From assembly GCA_016282915.1 (NCBI GenBank), contig JAEELW010000128.1, forward strand, positions 1-57,930: 57,930 nt of DNA, in the 5' to 3' direction. The notes under the pieces were generated by a model that did not search any database, was not told the DNA's origin, and saw only the letters and a list, made by a program, of their open reading frames with translations. The stretch is from Lachnospiraceae bacterium. GTDB taxonomy: Bacteria > Bacillota > Clostridia > Lachnospirales > Lachnospiraceae. A program made the position numbers and the translations under genes. This document shows, piece by piece, positions 49,608 through 57,088 of the stretch (position 1 is the first letter of the stretch; the number at the start of each line of letters is the position of its first letter).

Positions 49608-50372
49608 CTACAACGGCAGCCAGTCCAGCACTTTTCTGATCTGGCTGTCCCAGAAATCCCAGTCATGTCCCGCATCTTCCTCATCCCAGGTAACATCCGC
49701 TCCTTTTTCCCGCAGATGATCCCTGAACGCGGTATTGACTCCCATCAGATCATCCTGTTTACCACAGGCCATATAAAAGCGGGGGATCGGCTTCTTTTTT
49801 CGAAACATTTCATCAGCCGCAACTATGGGATTCAGATCGCTCTCCGACGCTTTCTCAAAATCATCAAAGAGCCCAATGTCTGCTTCTTCCGACAGATCAT
49901 CAAATATATGTATCGCTGCCGACAAGCCCGCCACATGGCTGAATGTCTCCGAAAAAACGATACCGTTTCTCAGCGCTCCATAGCCTCCCATGGAAAGCCC
50001 GCCTATAAATGTATCTTCTCTCTTATCCGAGAGCGGAAACATCTTTCTGGTGATCTGGGGAAGCTCTTCCCCGATAAAAGTTTCATAATCATTCCACGGG
50101 GTTCTCGAACGGAAATAAAACGCATTATCTCCCGACGGCATTACCACCGCAAGATCCTTTTCTTCCGCCCATTGCTGTATGCGTGTACGGCTTACCCAGT
50201 CGGTATAGTTTCCCAAAAGCCCGTGCAGCAGATATAAGGTCTTATATCTGTGCCCTGCCTCTGACAGATACCTGTCCGTATCCGCATCAAACCTGTCCAC
50301 CGGCAGGATCACATTAAGCGGAACGAGCCGGAACAATGCTTTCGACATGTAATTTACCTGTATCAGTGCCAT
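49608..50372 (-). CDS. Alpha/beta-hydrolase esterase (EstA/esterase D type)
   Basis: A 254-aa serine esterase of the tributyrin esterase/S-formylglutathione hydrolase group. The start at 50372 follows AAAGGATGAGGAT. The oxyanion region is LYLLHGLLGNYTDWV, the nucleophile Ser lies in GLSMGGYGA, the Asp in ACGKQDDLM and the His in EDAGHDWDFWD. No signal peptide: cytoplasmic. Likely substrates are short acyl esters, such as acetylated sugars or drugs. It follows the CD3324-like gene by 26 bases. Confidence 0.9.
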   Translation of the reverse strand: MALIQVNYMSKALFRLVPLNVILPVDRFDADTDRYLSEAGHRYKTLYLLHGLLGNYTDWVSRTRIQQWAEEKDLAVVMPSGDNAFYFRSRTPWNDYETFIGEELPQITRKMFPLSDKREDTFIGGLSMGGYGALRNGIVFSETFSHVAGLSAAIHIFDDLSEEADIGLFDDFEKASESDLNPIVAADEMFRKKKPIPRFYMACGKQDDLMGVNTAFRDHLREKGADVTWDEEDAGHDWDFWDSQIRKVLDWLPL

Positions 50373-50398
50373 ATCCTCATCCTTTCTCCCATAGTCCG

Positions 50399-51055
50399 TC
50401 ATTTCCCTCTCTGAAACTGCTTGCCAAAGTTATTCAGATAATAATCGTATTCCCTGTTTCTTACAAAGACAAAGGCCCAGTGGGCGTTTTTCTTTTCCTT
50501 TCTCAAAAAGGAAAGATATCGTCCTCCGCTTACAACTCTGAATCTGTGATCCTCAAACAAAATGATCAGCGGTACATCGGCGCAGGAATCCGGCTCCTCC
50601 TCCGGGTCCGCGCTGTTATCATCCTCTATCAGACGAAGCGGTATCTTTAACAGCTCAGACAGGAAAAACTCCGATCCGTCCGGCAGCTCAATGCCGGCAT
50701 TCTCCAGGTATATCCTTACCCATTCCTCACCTACGCCGGCGTTCGAATACTGTTCGGCAGAGCAGATCGAAGGTGAATACCCGGGGAGTTTTATCTTCCT
50801 GCCGTATACGATCTTTTTGATCGATTCGGGAGAAAGGTAAAACTCCTCCGCCAGCTCCATGATACCGACACCCGCGGCATATCTGCCGCAGATTAGGGCA
50901 TTTCTCTTATTCAGTTTTTCCCGATATCCGGATGCTTCTCCCCAGCCTTTTGCTTTTTCACGCTTAGGTATGTAGATCGCTTTTCCTTCCGCATACTTCT
51001 GCACTTCTTTCAAAAGGCTATCGGGGAGAATATCCCTGGCATTTTCGTATTTCAT
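50399..51055 (-). CDS. CD3324-like helix-turn-helix protein
   Basis: A 218-aa protein. The first 90 residues (MKYENARDILPDSLLKEVQ, KAIYIPKREKAKGWGEASG, then MELAEEFYLSPESIKKIVYG) resemble the CD3324 family of small Clostridia proteins, which end in a helix-turn-helix; these usually stop at about 90 residues. The second half (about 95-218) is an extra, uncharacterised domain with acidic and aromatic residues (ENAGIELPDGSEFFLSELL, LIILFEDHRFRVVSGG). It may be a transcription regulator with a sensing domain. The ATG lies 3 bases after the TGA of the kinase-remnant gene and has no ribosome binding site, so translation is coupled. Confidence 0.6.
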   Translation of the reverse strand: MKYENARDILPDSLLKEVQKYAEGKAIYIPKREKAKGWGEASGYREKLNKRNALICGRYAAGVGIMELAEEFYLSPESIKKIVYGRKIKLPGYSPSICSAEQYSNAGVGEEWVRIYLENAGIELPDGSEFFLSELLKIPLRLIEDDNSADPEEEPDSCADVPLIILFEDHRFRVVSGGRYLSFLRKEKKNAHWAFVFVRNREYDYYLNNFGKQFQRGK

Positions 51056-51060
51056 CTTTA

Positions 51061-51768
51061 TCAGGCCAGTCTGTTCATGCGCTCTTCCAGTTCATTGATT
51101 GATCTTGTAATGGATTCGCAGGACTCAATATCATCAATGGAAGCATGCCACATGAGTGTATGAAGTCCCTTGAAATATGCCATACAAAGGAAGCGCTCCT
51201 TAAAACCCTTTATCTCGATATTCTTTCTTCCTGCGTACTCATACAGTTTTTCCGGAACCAGGAGATAGGGCTTGTTGAGGTCGAGGATCGCAAAATCCAT
51301 CAGATAGTCCATGATACCGGCACGGCCCCAGTCCGCGCAGTATGCTTTTCCCGCATCATCCACGATCATGTTGACAAAGAAGGTGTTGTTGTTTGCAAGA
51401 AATCTCTGCCCTTCGCAAAAAGGCGCATACTGCATGATCTTTGCATATATCTTATCAAAATATGCTTTCTTTAAGAAGCTTGTCTCAAACATCTGCGTCC
51501 AGTTATGCCAGTAGCCTTCCTGATCCTCGTTAAAGGTCTCACGGACAAACTCTTCAAATGTGGCAAAGGGCGCTTTGTTGTTTTCGTCAAACTCCCCGTA
51601 ACCGCTCAGGGAAGAAACATCCGTTGCAGCGATCTCGAAGATCATCTCGAAAAAGCTTTCATATCCTTTTTCAAACTCTTCCACCGAAAGTTCATTGGCA
51701 CATCTGCCCCTGGGAGTCATCTCGATCTTGTCACCGCTCAGGTTTTTTATAAAAATATCTCTGTTCAT
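51061..51768 (-). CDS. Hygromycin phosphotransferase-like protein lacking N-lobe and catalytic Asp
   Basis: The 235-aa sequence matches the C-terminal two thirds of aminoglycoside phosphotransferases of the APH(4) hygromycin type: the ELSVEEFEKGYESFFEMI helix, AATDVSSLSGYGEF (compare the AAADLSQTSGFGPF segment of APH(4)), WHNWTQMFETS, ADWGRAGIMDYLMDFA and the C-terminal helices. The N-terminal kinase lobe with the ATP-binding Lys is absent. The catalytic motif HGDxxxxN is replaced by ANNNTFFVN (125-133), so the base Asp is lost, while the metal-binding Asp146 remains. It should not phosphorylate. It may be a decayed gene or a binding-only protein; the intact frame and a good ribosome binding site (GAAAGGATGAT) argue for some retained use. 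Confidence 0.7.
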   Translation of the reverse strand: MNRDIFIKNLSGDKIEMTPRGRCANELSVEEFEKGYESFFEMIFEIAATDVSSLSGYGEFDENNKAPFATFEEFVRETFNEDQEGYWHNWTQMFETSFLKKAYFDKIYAKIMQYAPFCEGQRFLANNNTFFVNMIVDDAGKAYCADWGRAGIMDYLMDFAILDLNKPYLLVPEKLYEYAGRKNIEIKGFKERFLCMAYFKGLHTLMWHASIDDIESCESITRSINELEERMNRLA

Positions 51769-51903
51769 TTTTTATCATCCTTTCGTATCTGCTTATTTTT
51801 TGTATCGGCGCCTTACAAAAGAAATGATAACAGGCATCCCTGCGGTTTCATATAGAAAGAACCGTTATAACAAAACTTTACTCAGGATCCCGATCTTAGC
51901 TTC

Positions 51904-52041
51904 TCATTTTCCGGGCGGACTCCACGGCTTGGGCGTTAGCAATGTTGTTTTTCCAATATCCGGGAGGACATCATAAACAGAACAACCCATCTGTTTTTCA
52001 AAGTTCTCCTTAATACTGAAAGCTGCTTCCCAGCCCTTTAT
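51904..52041 (-). pseudogene. In-frame conserved tail of the HD protein beyond its TAA stop
   Basis: Directly after the TAA of the HD gene the same frame continues for 45 codons (GWEAAFSIKENFEKQMG, then VYDVLPDIGKTTLL) to a TGA at 51906-51904. From memory, HD proteins of this group commonly end in a similar W-x-x-F...FE..xG..xYxVLP segment, so this is probably the lost C-terminus and not a separate gene. The gap 51773-52041 holds nothing else recognisable. Confidence 0.5.
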
Positions 52042-52527
52042 TTAGCCTTCCATGATGCCATACCGTCTTGTGACATCCACAAATCTCTTCTCCAGGATAA
52101 CAAAGCCATAGTCAACCGCCAGAGAATCGCAAAGCTGGATCAGCCTGTCATAATCATCCGTCACGCATTCCATGATATAGGCCTTGATCGCCTTCTCATC
52201 TTCACGGACAGGTTCATAACCGAATTCTTCCTGCATCAGAAGATAGGAATGTGTCATGCAGATACGCGCAGCCTCATCCCAGCTTTTTTCCATGCAGTAT
52301 TTATAGCCCTCATAGACATGTTTTGGAATATCAACAATACCTACCCTTCGTCCGATATCATGCAAAAGTCCTACAATATATGCTTTCTCCGGATCCATGC
52401 CGGGTATTTTTTCCGCAATATTCCTGGCGGCGATCCCAACATTCATGGAATGCTTTACCCATGGACCGGGATTCATTTTTTCAGCGATATCTAATTCTCT
52501 GATTGCTTCGTCTATACCTGGTAACAT
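52042..52527 (-). CDS. HD-domain protein, probably truncated by a stop codon
   Basis: A 161-aa protein of the HD phosphohydrolase superfamily: His26 (WVKHSMNVG), the His56-Asp57 pair in VGLLHDIGRRVG, a further His in CMTHSYLL and an Asp in QLCDSLAVD, giving the usual H...HD...D metal site. Such proteins remove phosphate from nucleotides or act in nucleotide signalling. The frame ends with TAA at 52044-52042 but continues in frame with a family-like tail (see 51904-52041), which suggests a recent nonsense mutation, or readthrough. The ribosome binding site is weak (GAAAG, about 10 bases upstream). Confidence 0.78.
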   Translation of the reverse strand: MLPGIDEAIRELDIAEKMNPGPWVKHSMNVGIAARNIAEKIPGMDPEKAYIVGLLHDIGRRVGIVDIPKHVYEGYKYCMEKSWDEAARICMTHSYLLMQEEFGYEPVREDEKAIKAYIMECVTDDYDRLIQLCDSLAVDYGFVILEKRFVDVTRRYGIMEG

Positions 52528-52576
52528 TTATCTATGCTTTCTTTCCTGCGATCGCAGTCATTGTGATCCCTTACCG

Positions 52577-52960
52577 TCAGACCGTGATCTCTATCTGGTT
52601 GCCTTCAAAAGCGACTATGCAGCTCTCATAGTAACCATCGCCCGTAGTTCTGGGTCCGCTCAACACCTCATAGCCGTCTTCCCGAAATTGTTCTGTCAGG
52701 CGATCGACCTCGTCAGTGCTTCCCACGGAGAATGCCACATGAACAAAGCCGGTACGATTGACCGGCTTTGCCATATCCTCCATCGCCGGCCTGTTCATGA
52801 TCTCAAGTCTTGCTCCGTCATCAAAACTGATAAAGTATGATCTGAATCCTGTTGATCCATTATGATAGCCATCATTGGACATGCCACCGAGATACTTTAC
52901 AAAGAAATCTCTTGCCTTTTCCGAATCATTCACATACATGGCAATATGTTCTATTCTCAT
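52577..52960 (-). CDS. VOC-family (glyoxalase/dioxygenase-like) protein
   Basis: A 127-aa single-domain VOC protein with two beta-alpha-beta-beta-beta modules. The metal ligands would be His5 (MRIEHIAMYV), Glu53 in ARLEIMNRP, His74 in GFVHVAFSVG and Glu123 in NQIEITV, all present. The family includes glyoxalase I, fosfomycin and bleomycin resistance proteins and epimerases; the substrate cannot be named. GGTGGATGG precedes the ATG. Confidence 0.88.
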   Translation of the reverse strand: MRIEHIAMYVNDSEKARDFFVKYLGGMSNDGYHNGSTGFRSYFISFDDGARLEIMNRPAMEDMAKPVNRTGFVHVAFSVGSTDEVDRLTEQFREDGYEVLSGPRTTGDGYYESCIVAFEGNQIEITV

Positions 52961-53118
52961 GTTTTATTCCATCCACCCTGTTCATCCGATATTAGCATTG
53001 ATCTCTTTCACGATCTCTATTATTTCTATTCTATGTCCCCGTCAGCCAGGATCTCAACGATAGGTTCACGCCCGTCTTCATTCGGACCGTGCTTTCCTGT
53101 ATACTTTACAGCTCCTTC

Positions 53119-53430
53119 TCAGCATCCTTTTCTCCCGCTGCGATGATCTTCGATCGAGCAGGCCGCCGGCGATCCGTACTCGATCAGCCCCGCATCTGCC
53201 GGATCGATGGATATCCTTCCATCCTCGAACACAAACGCAGGGATCCCGACATCGCCGGTCTCCTTACAATGGTCAAATACCGGGCTTTCATCACGCATCC
53301 TTACAAACGCGCTCATATTGCGGATATTTTCTCCGATATTGATGTATTCAAACTCATCCTCTCTTCCCACGATCTGTTCGTGAACATAATCACAATAAGG
53401 ACAGGTGGGCATTCCGTAAATCCTGATCAT
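53119..53430 (-). CDS. Glutaredoxin-like protein
   Basis: A 103-aa thioredoxin-fold protein with the redox motif Cys10-Pro-Tyr-Cys13 (GMPTCPYCDYV) and the cis-Pro segment DVGIPAFVFEDG. It ends GRKGC, as many clostridial glutaredoxin-related proteins do. AAAGGAGGAGAG precedes the ATG, inside the 3' end of the overlapping YcaQ-like gene (41-base overlap in another frame), so the two are expressed together. After its TGA the same frame continues for 29 codons (EGAVKYTGKHGPNEDG and onward), which looks like coding remnant. The partner proteins are unknown. Confidence 0.82.
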   Translation of the reverse strand: MIRIYGMPTCPYCDYVHEQIVGREDEFEYINIGENIRNMSAFVRMRDESPVFDHCKETGDVGIPAFVFEDGRISIDPADAGLIEYGSPAACSIEDHRSGRKGC

Positions 53431-54649
53431 TCTTCTCTCCTCCTTTGTTATGATATTCTATCTCTTTGCAGTCGTTGAACTTCGCAAAGTTCTTCACCGT
53501 CCGTTCGAGTGCCGAGTACAGCTTCTTCGTTTGCCTTATGCCGTCTTCCCACCAGACGTTCCTTACAGCAAGTACCCCTGTCTTTCTGTCCGGTACTGCT
53601 TCGATGCGGCCGGCAAAGCTTTCCCCGAAAAGGATCGGCAGTGTGTAATAAGCATATCTGCGTTTTGCTGCGGGAGTGTATATTTCCCAGGAATACTGAA
53701 AGTCCCATAGTGCAGAGATCAGAGACTTGTCCCACATCAAAGGATCCAGCGGTGCGATAAAAGACATTCTGGGCTTAAGGTCAGCAGTGCCGTCGAGGAC
53801 AGCTCTCATTAATCCGGAATCCTCCGCTCTGTAAAAGAAAGGCTGCTTTATTCCTTCCACCATGACCGGGATGATCTTCCCTTCTTCTGTCAGAGTTTCA
53901 AGCGCCTTTTTTCGTCTGGCAGCATTAATGTCCAGACCCAGGAATGCCGTGCTGTTCTTATCCCAGAGCAGACCGACCGCGCCGATACGCCTTAATACGC
54001 GCCAGCACAGAAACTCCTCATCTTTCTTACAGGGATTTTCCGCTTCAAGGATCTCTTTGGGAAGGTGCCTGCCTGCAATATCATAATACTTGCGGCTGCC
54101 TTTCTTGTGGTGGATCACAAGTTCACCGTCTGTATAGAGCTGCTCCAGCACCGAGCGTGCCGCCTGGGATTTCTTCTGCCAGTTTCCGCTCCAATGCATT
54201 GATGAGTGCCAGAAGATCTCCCCCTCTATGGGGAGGGAATCGCTCGATACCGGGCCGTTTGCTTCGATATATTCCATAGCCTGTTTCTCGAGTTTTTGGA
54301 GTCCCCTGAATGTCCTTCCGAGTTTTTTGCTCCTTTCCCTGTAGGATGAGAAATACGGCCAATCTTCGGATGGCCAGATAGAGAGTTCCTTATCCGCATA
54401 ATCGACAAGCTTTCGATCTTTATAGAGAAGCTCATAGAGCATAGTCTTTTTGAAGTTTTTTACTCTGGACTGAAGTGTGAGTTCCGCATTCTTTCCGCAG
54501 ACGTCAACAGGATCAAACTGGATGCATCCGGCCTGACGAACATAAGCATAAGCACCGTCCTTACCGAGGAAACGGTGCTGACCGATAAGCCCCTGCTTTG
54601 AAAGTATGAACTGTCTTGCCTCTTGTCTGCTTATCGCGCTTATGCTCAT
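53390..54649 (-). CDS. YcaQ/AlkX-type DNA glycosylase (HTH_42 family)
   Basis: A 419-aa protein of the winged-helix HTH_42 family. Members unhook interstrand crosslinks: E. coli YcaQ (AlkX) acts on nitrogen mustard adducts and the Streptomyces AlkZ confers self-resistance to azinomycin B. The catalytic motif QxD is present as Gln44-Phe-Asp46 in IQFDPVDVCGKNAELTL, followed by the conserved LYELLYKDRKLVDYADKE and WPYFSSYRE. The C-terminal APLDPLMWDKSLISALWDFQYSWEIYTP is also typical. It overlaps the Nudix gene upstream by four bases (ATGA) and the glutaredoxin-like gene downstream by 41 bases. DNA repair of alkylation crosslinks is the likely role. Confidence 0.88.
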   Translation of the reverse strand: MSISAISRQEARQFILSKQGLIGQHRFLGKDGAYAYVRQAGCIQFDPVDVCGKNAELTLQSRVKNFKKTMLYELLYKDRKLVDYADKELSIWPSEDWPYFSSYRERSKKLGRTFRGLQKLEKQAMEYIEANGPVSSDSLPIEGEIFWHSSMHWSGNWQKKSQAARSVLEQLYTDGELVIHHKKGSRKYYDIAGRHLPKEILEAENPCKKDEEFLCWRVLRRIGAVGLLWDKNSTAFLGLDINAARRKKALETLTEEGKIIPVMVEGIKQPFFYRAEDSGLMRAVLDGTADLKPRMSFIAPLDPLMWDKSLISALWDFQYSWEIYTPAAKRRYAYYTLPILFGESFAGRIEAVPDRKTGVLAVRNVWWEDGIRQTKKLYSALERTVKNFAKFNDCKEIEYHNKGGEKNDQDLRNAHLSLL

Positions 54650-55143
54650 TGTATATTATCTTTACCTTCTGCCCATTCAAGGATGATATCCCTGTCAAAG
54701 CGGTTCAGATCATCCGGTAATTCCGACTTCCTGAAAAACCTGTGTTCCATCACTTCTTCAGGATCATTAACGATCGTTCCTTTATACTCTTTCGTAATAA
54801 ACACAATGCCCGGGCCGAAACAAACGTCTCCGTTAGGATACTCTATGATGCGGTCCTTTCCGGAGATCAGTTTAAACACTTCAAGTTTTCCCAGTGTCAA
54901 TCCGGACTCTTCCATTGTTTCCCGCCGGACAGTCTCTTCAAAGGTCTCTCCCATCTCCATTGAGCCGCCGATTATCGCCCAGCATCCGTTATCACGCCTT
55001 TTCTGTAAAAGGATCTCTCCATTTTCATTTTCTATGATAACACCGCATGCACAGGTCATGATCGGAGCATGCCCCACATACTTCCGCATCTCTTTAATAT
55101 ATCCGCCATTTTTATAGCGTTCTATATATTCCTCTATCTGCAT
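54646..55143 (-). CDS. Nudix hydrolase coupled to the YcaQ-like gene
   Basis: A 165-aa enzyme starting at the ATG 55143 behind TGAGGAT (a GTG at 55215 is an alternative start with no better site). The Nudix box GGSMEMGETFEETVRRETME-ESGL is complete. The N-terminal part MQIEEYIERYKNGGYIKEMR and CACGVIIENENGEILLQKR match the common MutT-like Nudix group. The TGA stop overlaps the start of the glycosylase gene, so the two are coupled; sanitising damaged nucleotides and repairing damaged DNA would fit together. Confidence 0.88.
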   Translation of the reverse strand: MQIEEYIERYKNGGYIKEMRKYVGHAPIMTCACGVIIENENGEILLQKRRDNGCWAIIGGSMEMGETFEETVRRETMEESGLTLGKLEVFKLISGKDRIIEYPNGDVCFGPGIVFITKEYKGTIVNDPEEVMEHRFFRKSELPDDLNRFDRDIILEWAEGKDNIQ

Positions 55144-55360
55144 ACCATCCTCAATCAAGCCGCTTATGATACAGCGGATAAGTTTCTGCCGGTCTTCGGC
55201 ATCTCCTGATGCCACAGCAATTCATCATCTTCACCAAATACTGAAATACAAGCTTATAAACCATTGTATCACATACTTAAACGTCTGTGTATCTTTTATC
55301 AAAAAACCGGCATTGGGCTTACCCTCTGCCGGTCAGTTGCTGTTAGTTACTGTTTTCCTC

Positions 55361-55789
55361 TTAGCGGCTGTAATATGCACTCATGAGCGCAGACACTTCA
55401 TCTTCCACACCGCTCAGCACGAAACGGGATATCTTTCCTTCTTTTAAATACTTGAACGCACAGTCGTGACAATGACTCCCTATCTCATTGCTGAAGAATT
55501 CCATGATCTCTCTTGTCTCATCTTCCGAAACCGGAAAATCCAGAACAACACAGATGCGGTTTACCTTTTTGTCCGTATCCGCCAGAAAATCATACACGAG
55601 GGACTGCTGCTTGGAAGCAAGGCCCATACGGATCGCCGGGTTACCCAGGAACGCAGAAATCTCCTCTTCCGTAAATGTCCAGACCCCGTCAACTTTTTCT
55701 CCGGCCAAAGATCCGTCCTTAATAAAGTTCCGCAAGGATCTGGTAGTATATCCTGTGATCATAGCCAGCTGATTTAAATTATATTCCAT
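55361..55789 (-). CDS. MerR-like helix-turn-helix protein
   Basis: A 142-aa protein starting at the ATG 55789, nine bases after AAAGGATGG. The N-terminus (YNLNQLAMITGYTTRSLRNFIKDGSLAGEKVDGVWTF) is a MerR-type excisionase-like winged helix. The C-terminal part (about 60-140) has the FFSNEIGSHCHDCAFKYLKEGKISRFVLSG segment with two cysteines and a His, possibly metal-binding, and is found in clostridial HTH proteins of unknown ligand. It may be a local regulator. The spacer 55144-55360 between this gene and the Nudix gene holds no other feature. Confidence 0.65.
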   Translation of the reverse strand: MEYNLNQLAMITGYTTRSLRNFIKDGSLAGEKVDGVWTFTEEEISAFLGNPAIRMGLASKQQSLVYDFLADTDKKVNRICVVLDFPVSEDETREIMEFFSNEIGSHCHDCAFKYLKEGKISRFVLSGVEDEVSALMSAYYSR

Positions 55790-55888
55790 ATTGATTACCA
55801 TCCTTTCGTTTTATTCTGTAAGGCCCTTACCTGATGTTATTATAGAACCGCGATCCCTTCTGTTTCAATTTGAAATCCGGCGGCTTTT

Positions 55889-56164
55889 TCATGCATGCTC
55901 CTTAGAACGGATCAGTCCAATAATATCCGGAAAATTCCCTTTCAGGAAATGCCTGTATTCGGGGTGGTATTTTGCAGCTTCATACTCTTCCTTAATGGTC
56001 CTGATATTCCATTCGCGCATTTTATCCGGCATTTCATCATATCGGAGAATGGTAATGAGACCTTTCTTTTCCGCCTCTAAGATCGCATCATAAGCATCCG
56101 GCACAAATTCACAGCCATCAACCCGGACCGGTGACCGGCTTGTTGCCGCATCCGGGATCTGCAC
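55889..56164 (-). CDS. Hypothetical protein fragment
   Basis: A 91-codon frame with a GTG start and no ribosome binding site. The encoded VDGCEFVPDAYDAILEAEKKG and EEYEAAKYHPEYRHFLKG segments look like real protein. The frame extends 9 codons upstream of the GTG (DNIELSDFE) before a stop, and reads better as the 3' end of a larger gene whose 5' part is missing. Function unknown. Confidence 0.4.
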   Translation of the reverse strand: MQIPDAATSRSPVRVDGCEFVPDAYDAILEAEKKGLITILRYDEMPDKMREWNIRTIKEEYEAAKYHPEYRHFLKGNFPDIIGLIRSKEHA

Positions 56165-56214
56165 TTCAAAATCGGAAAGCTCAATATTATCTTACCGTCA
56201 CCCTGAGCTTTCGC

Positions 56215-56508
56215 TTAAACACGGAAGCTCTCTGTTTTCAGATCACAATAATATCTGCCGCTTTCGGCGGTAAACTTCAGTACGCAATAGTCCGGATCGG
56301 TAACTCCGCCCTTATAGAATATGGTGTCGCCTTTACGCCAGATCATTTCTTTCGTCTCCTGATCTGTCAGAACTTCCATTTTTCCTTTAAGCATAACACC
56401 CGTGTATTTGATCAGGCCCTTATGATAAAAATAGATACAGGCTCTGGGATCATTCCGATACAGCGGAATATCATGCAGCAATTCTATCATAATTTCGGAC
56501 GTAATCAA
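56215..56508 (-). CDS. Pyridoxamine-5'-phosphate-oxidase-like protein, N-terminally short
   Basis: The segment DPRACIYFYHKGLIKYTGVMLKG (split over residues), MEVLTDQETKEMIW, KGDTIFYKGGVTDPDYCVLKFTAESGRYYCDLK matches the C-terminal part of PNPOx-like split-barrel flavin proteins. The N-terminal strands that open the barrel are missing. The best start is TTG at 56508 after AAAGGAG; the frame is open up to 56589 but would then include the divergent padR promoter. At about 97 aa it is either a truncated gene or a short family variant. It is divergent from padR, whose operators lie in the shared gap. Confidence 0.55.
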   Translation of the reverse strand: MITSEIMIELLHDIPLYRNDPRACIYFYHKGLIKYTGVMLKGKMEVLTDQETKEMIWRKGDTIFYKGGVTDPDYCVLKFTAESGRYYCDLKTESFRV

Positions 56509-56546
56509 ACAGCTCCTTTCCCCAAAAAACATTTTTGAAAAAACAC

Positions 56547-56575
56547 TTGACATGTATCGCAGTTCGATGTATGTT
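56547..56575 (+). promoter_or_regulatory. padR promoter
   Basis: TTGACA (56547-56552), 17 bases, TATGTT (56570-56575), about 100 bases before the padR start. Confidence 0.65.
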
Positions 56576-56608
56576 GTGTTCAGATACATCGCAGTGCTAT
56601 ATATCGAA
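56552..56608. promoter_or_regulatory. Candidate PadR operators
   Basis: ATGTATCGCAGTTCGATGTAT lies in the promoter spacer region (56552-56572 taken as two halves ATGTATCG and CGATGTAT) and a related ATACATCGCAGTGCTATATATCG-like site follows at about 56584-56606, sharing the ATCGCAGT core. PadR proteins of this type bind such AT-rich dyads and control their own gene. Confidence 0.45.
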
Positions 56609-56679
56609 ATGCAATGTATAGGAGAAAACAGCTATCAAATGACGGTAGGGAATACCGGCTTATCGGAAAGGAGGTCATT

Positions 56680-57000
56680 TTGGACGCACATATTGAAAAA
56701 GTATATGTACCTATGACCGAGACGGCATTTTATATTTTACTCTGCCTCAGGAAACCGAACCATGGCTACGGGATCGCGCAGGAGGTCAAGGAACTGACCG
56801 GCGGTGAAGTCCTTTTAAGCCCCGGAACCATGTACGGAAGCCTTTCCAAGATGGAAAAGGACAAGGTCATACGCTTCGAGGAAGAAGTGAACAAGCGGAA
56901 AATGTATAAAATTACCAAACTTGGCGAGGAAGTACTGAAACGGGAGATCAGCAGGATCAAAAGACTCTATTCAACGGTCTGTGAAGCAGAAGCGAAATAA
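56680..57000 (+). CDS. PadR-family regulator
   Basis: A transcription regulator of 106 aa. The TTG at 56680 directly follows AAAGGAGG; the ATG at 56614 lacks a site and would add 22 unlikely residues. The winged helix starts VPMTETAFYILLCLRKPNHG and continues YGIAQEVKELTGGEVLLSPGTMYGSLSKMEKD, ending in the wing EEEVNKRKMYKITKLGEEVL. The short C-terminal helix is the dimer part. PadR proteins respond to phenolic acids, drugs or membrane stress. The glycine-zipper protein gene follows 88 bases later and could be its target. A 24-codon frame from 56638 overlaps its start and lacks support. Confidence 0.88.
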   Translation: MDAHIEKVYVPMTETAFYILLCLRKPNHGYGIAQEVKELTGGEVLLSPGTMYGSLSKMEKDKVIRFEEEVNKRKMYKITKLGEEVLKREISRIKRLYSTVCEAEAK

Positions 57001-57088
57001 GCAGCGGAAGATCTGACATTCGCGGGATAATGTTAATCTGAAGACAGACACTCTTCAGCATATCAAAATCGGAAGAGAGGAGATCAAT

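Noticed and set aside
53116-53121. UGA as selenocysteine codon at the end of the glutaredoxin-like gene
   Set aside because: The redox motif is a normal CPYC, related proteins end in GC, and no SECIS-like hairpin is evident directly after the TGA.
56638-56712. 24-codon upstream frame overlapping the padR start
   Set aside because: The GGAG stretch is 14 bases away and the peptide has no recognisable feature.
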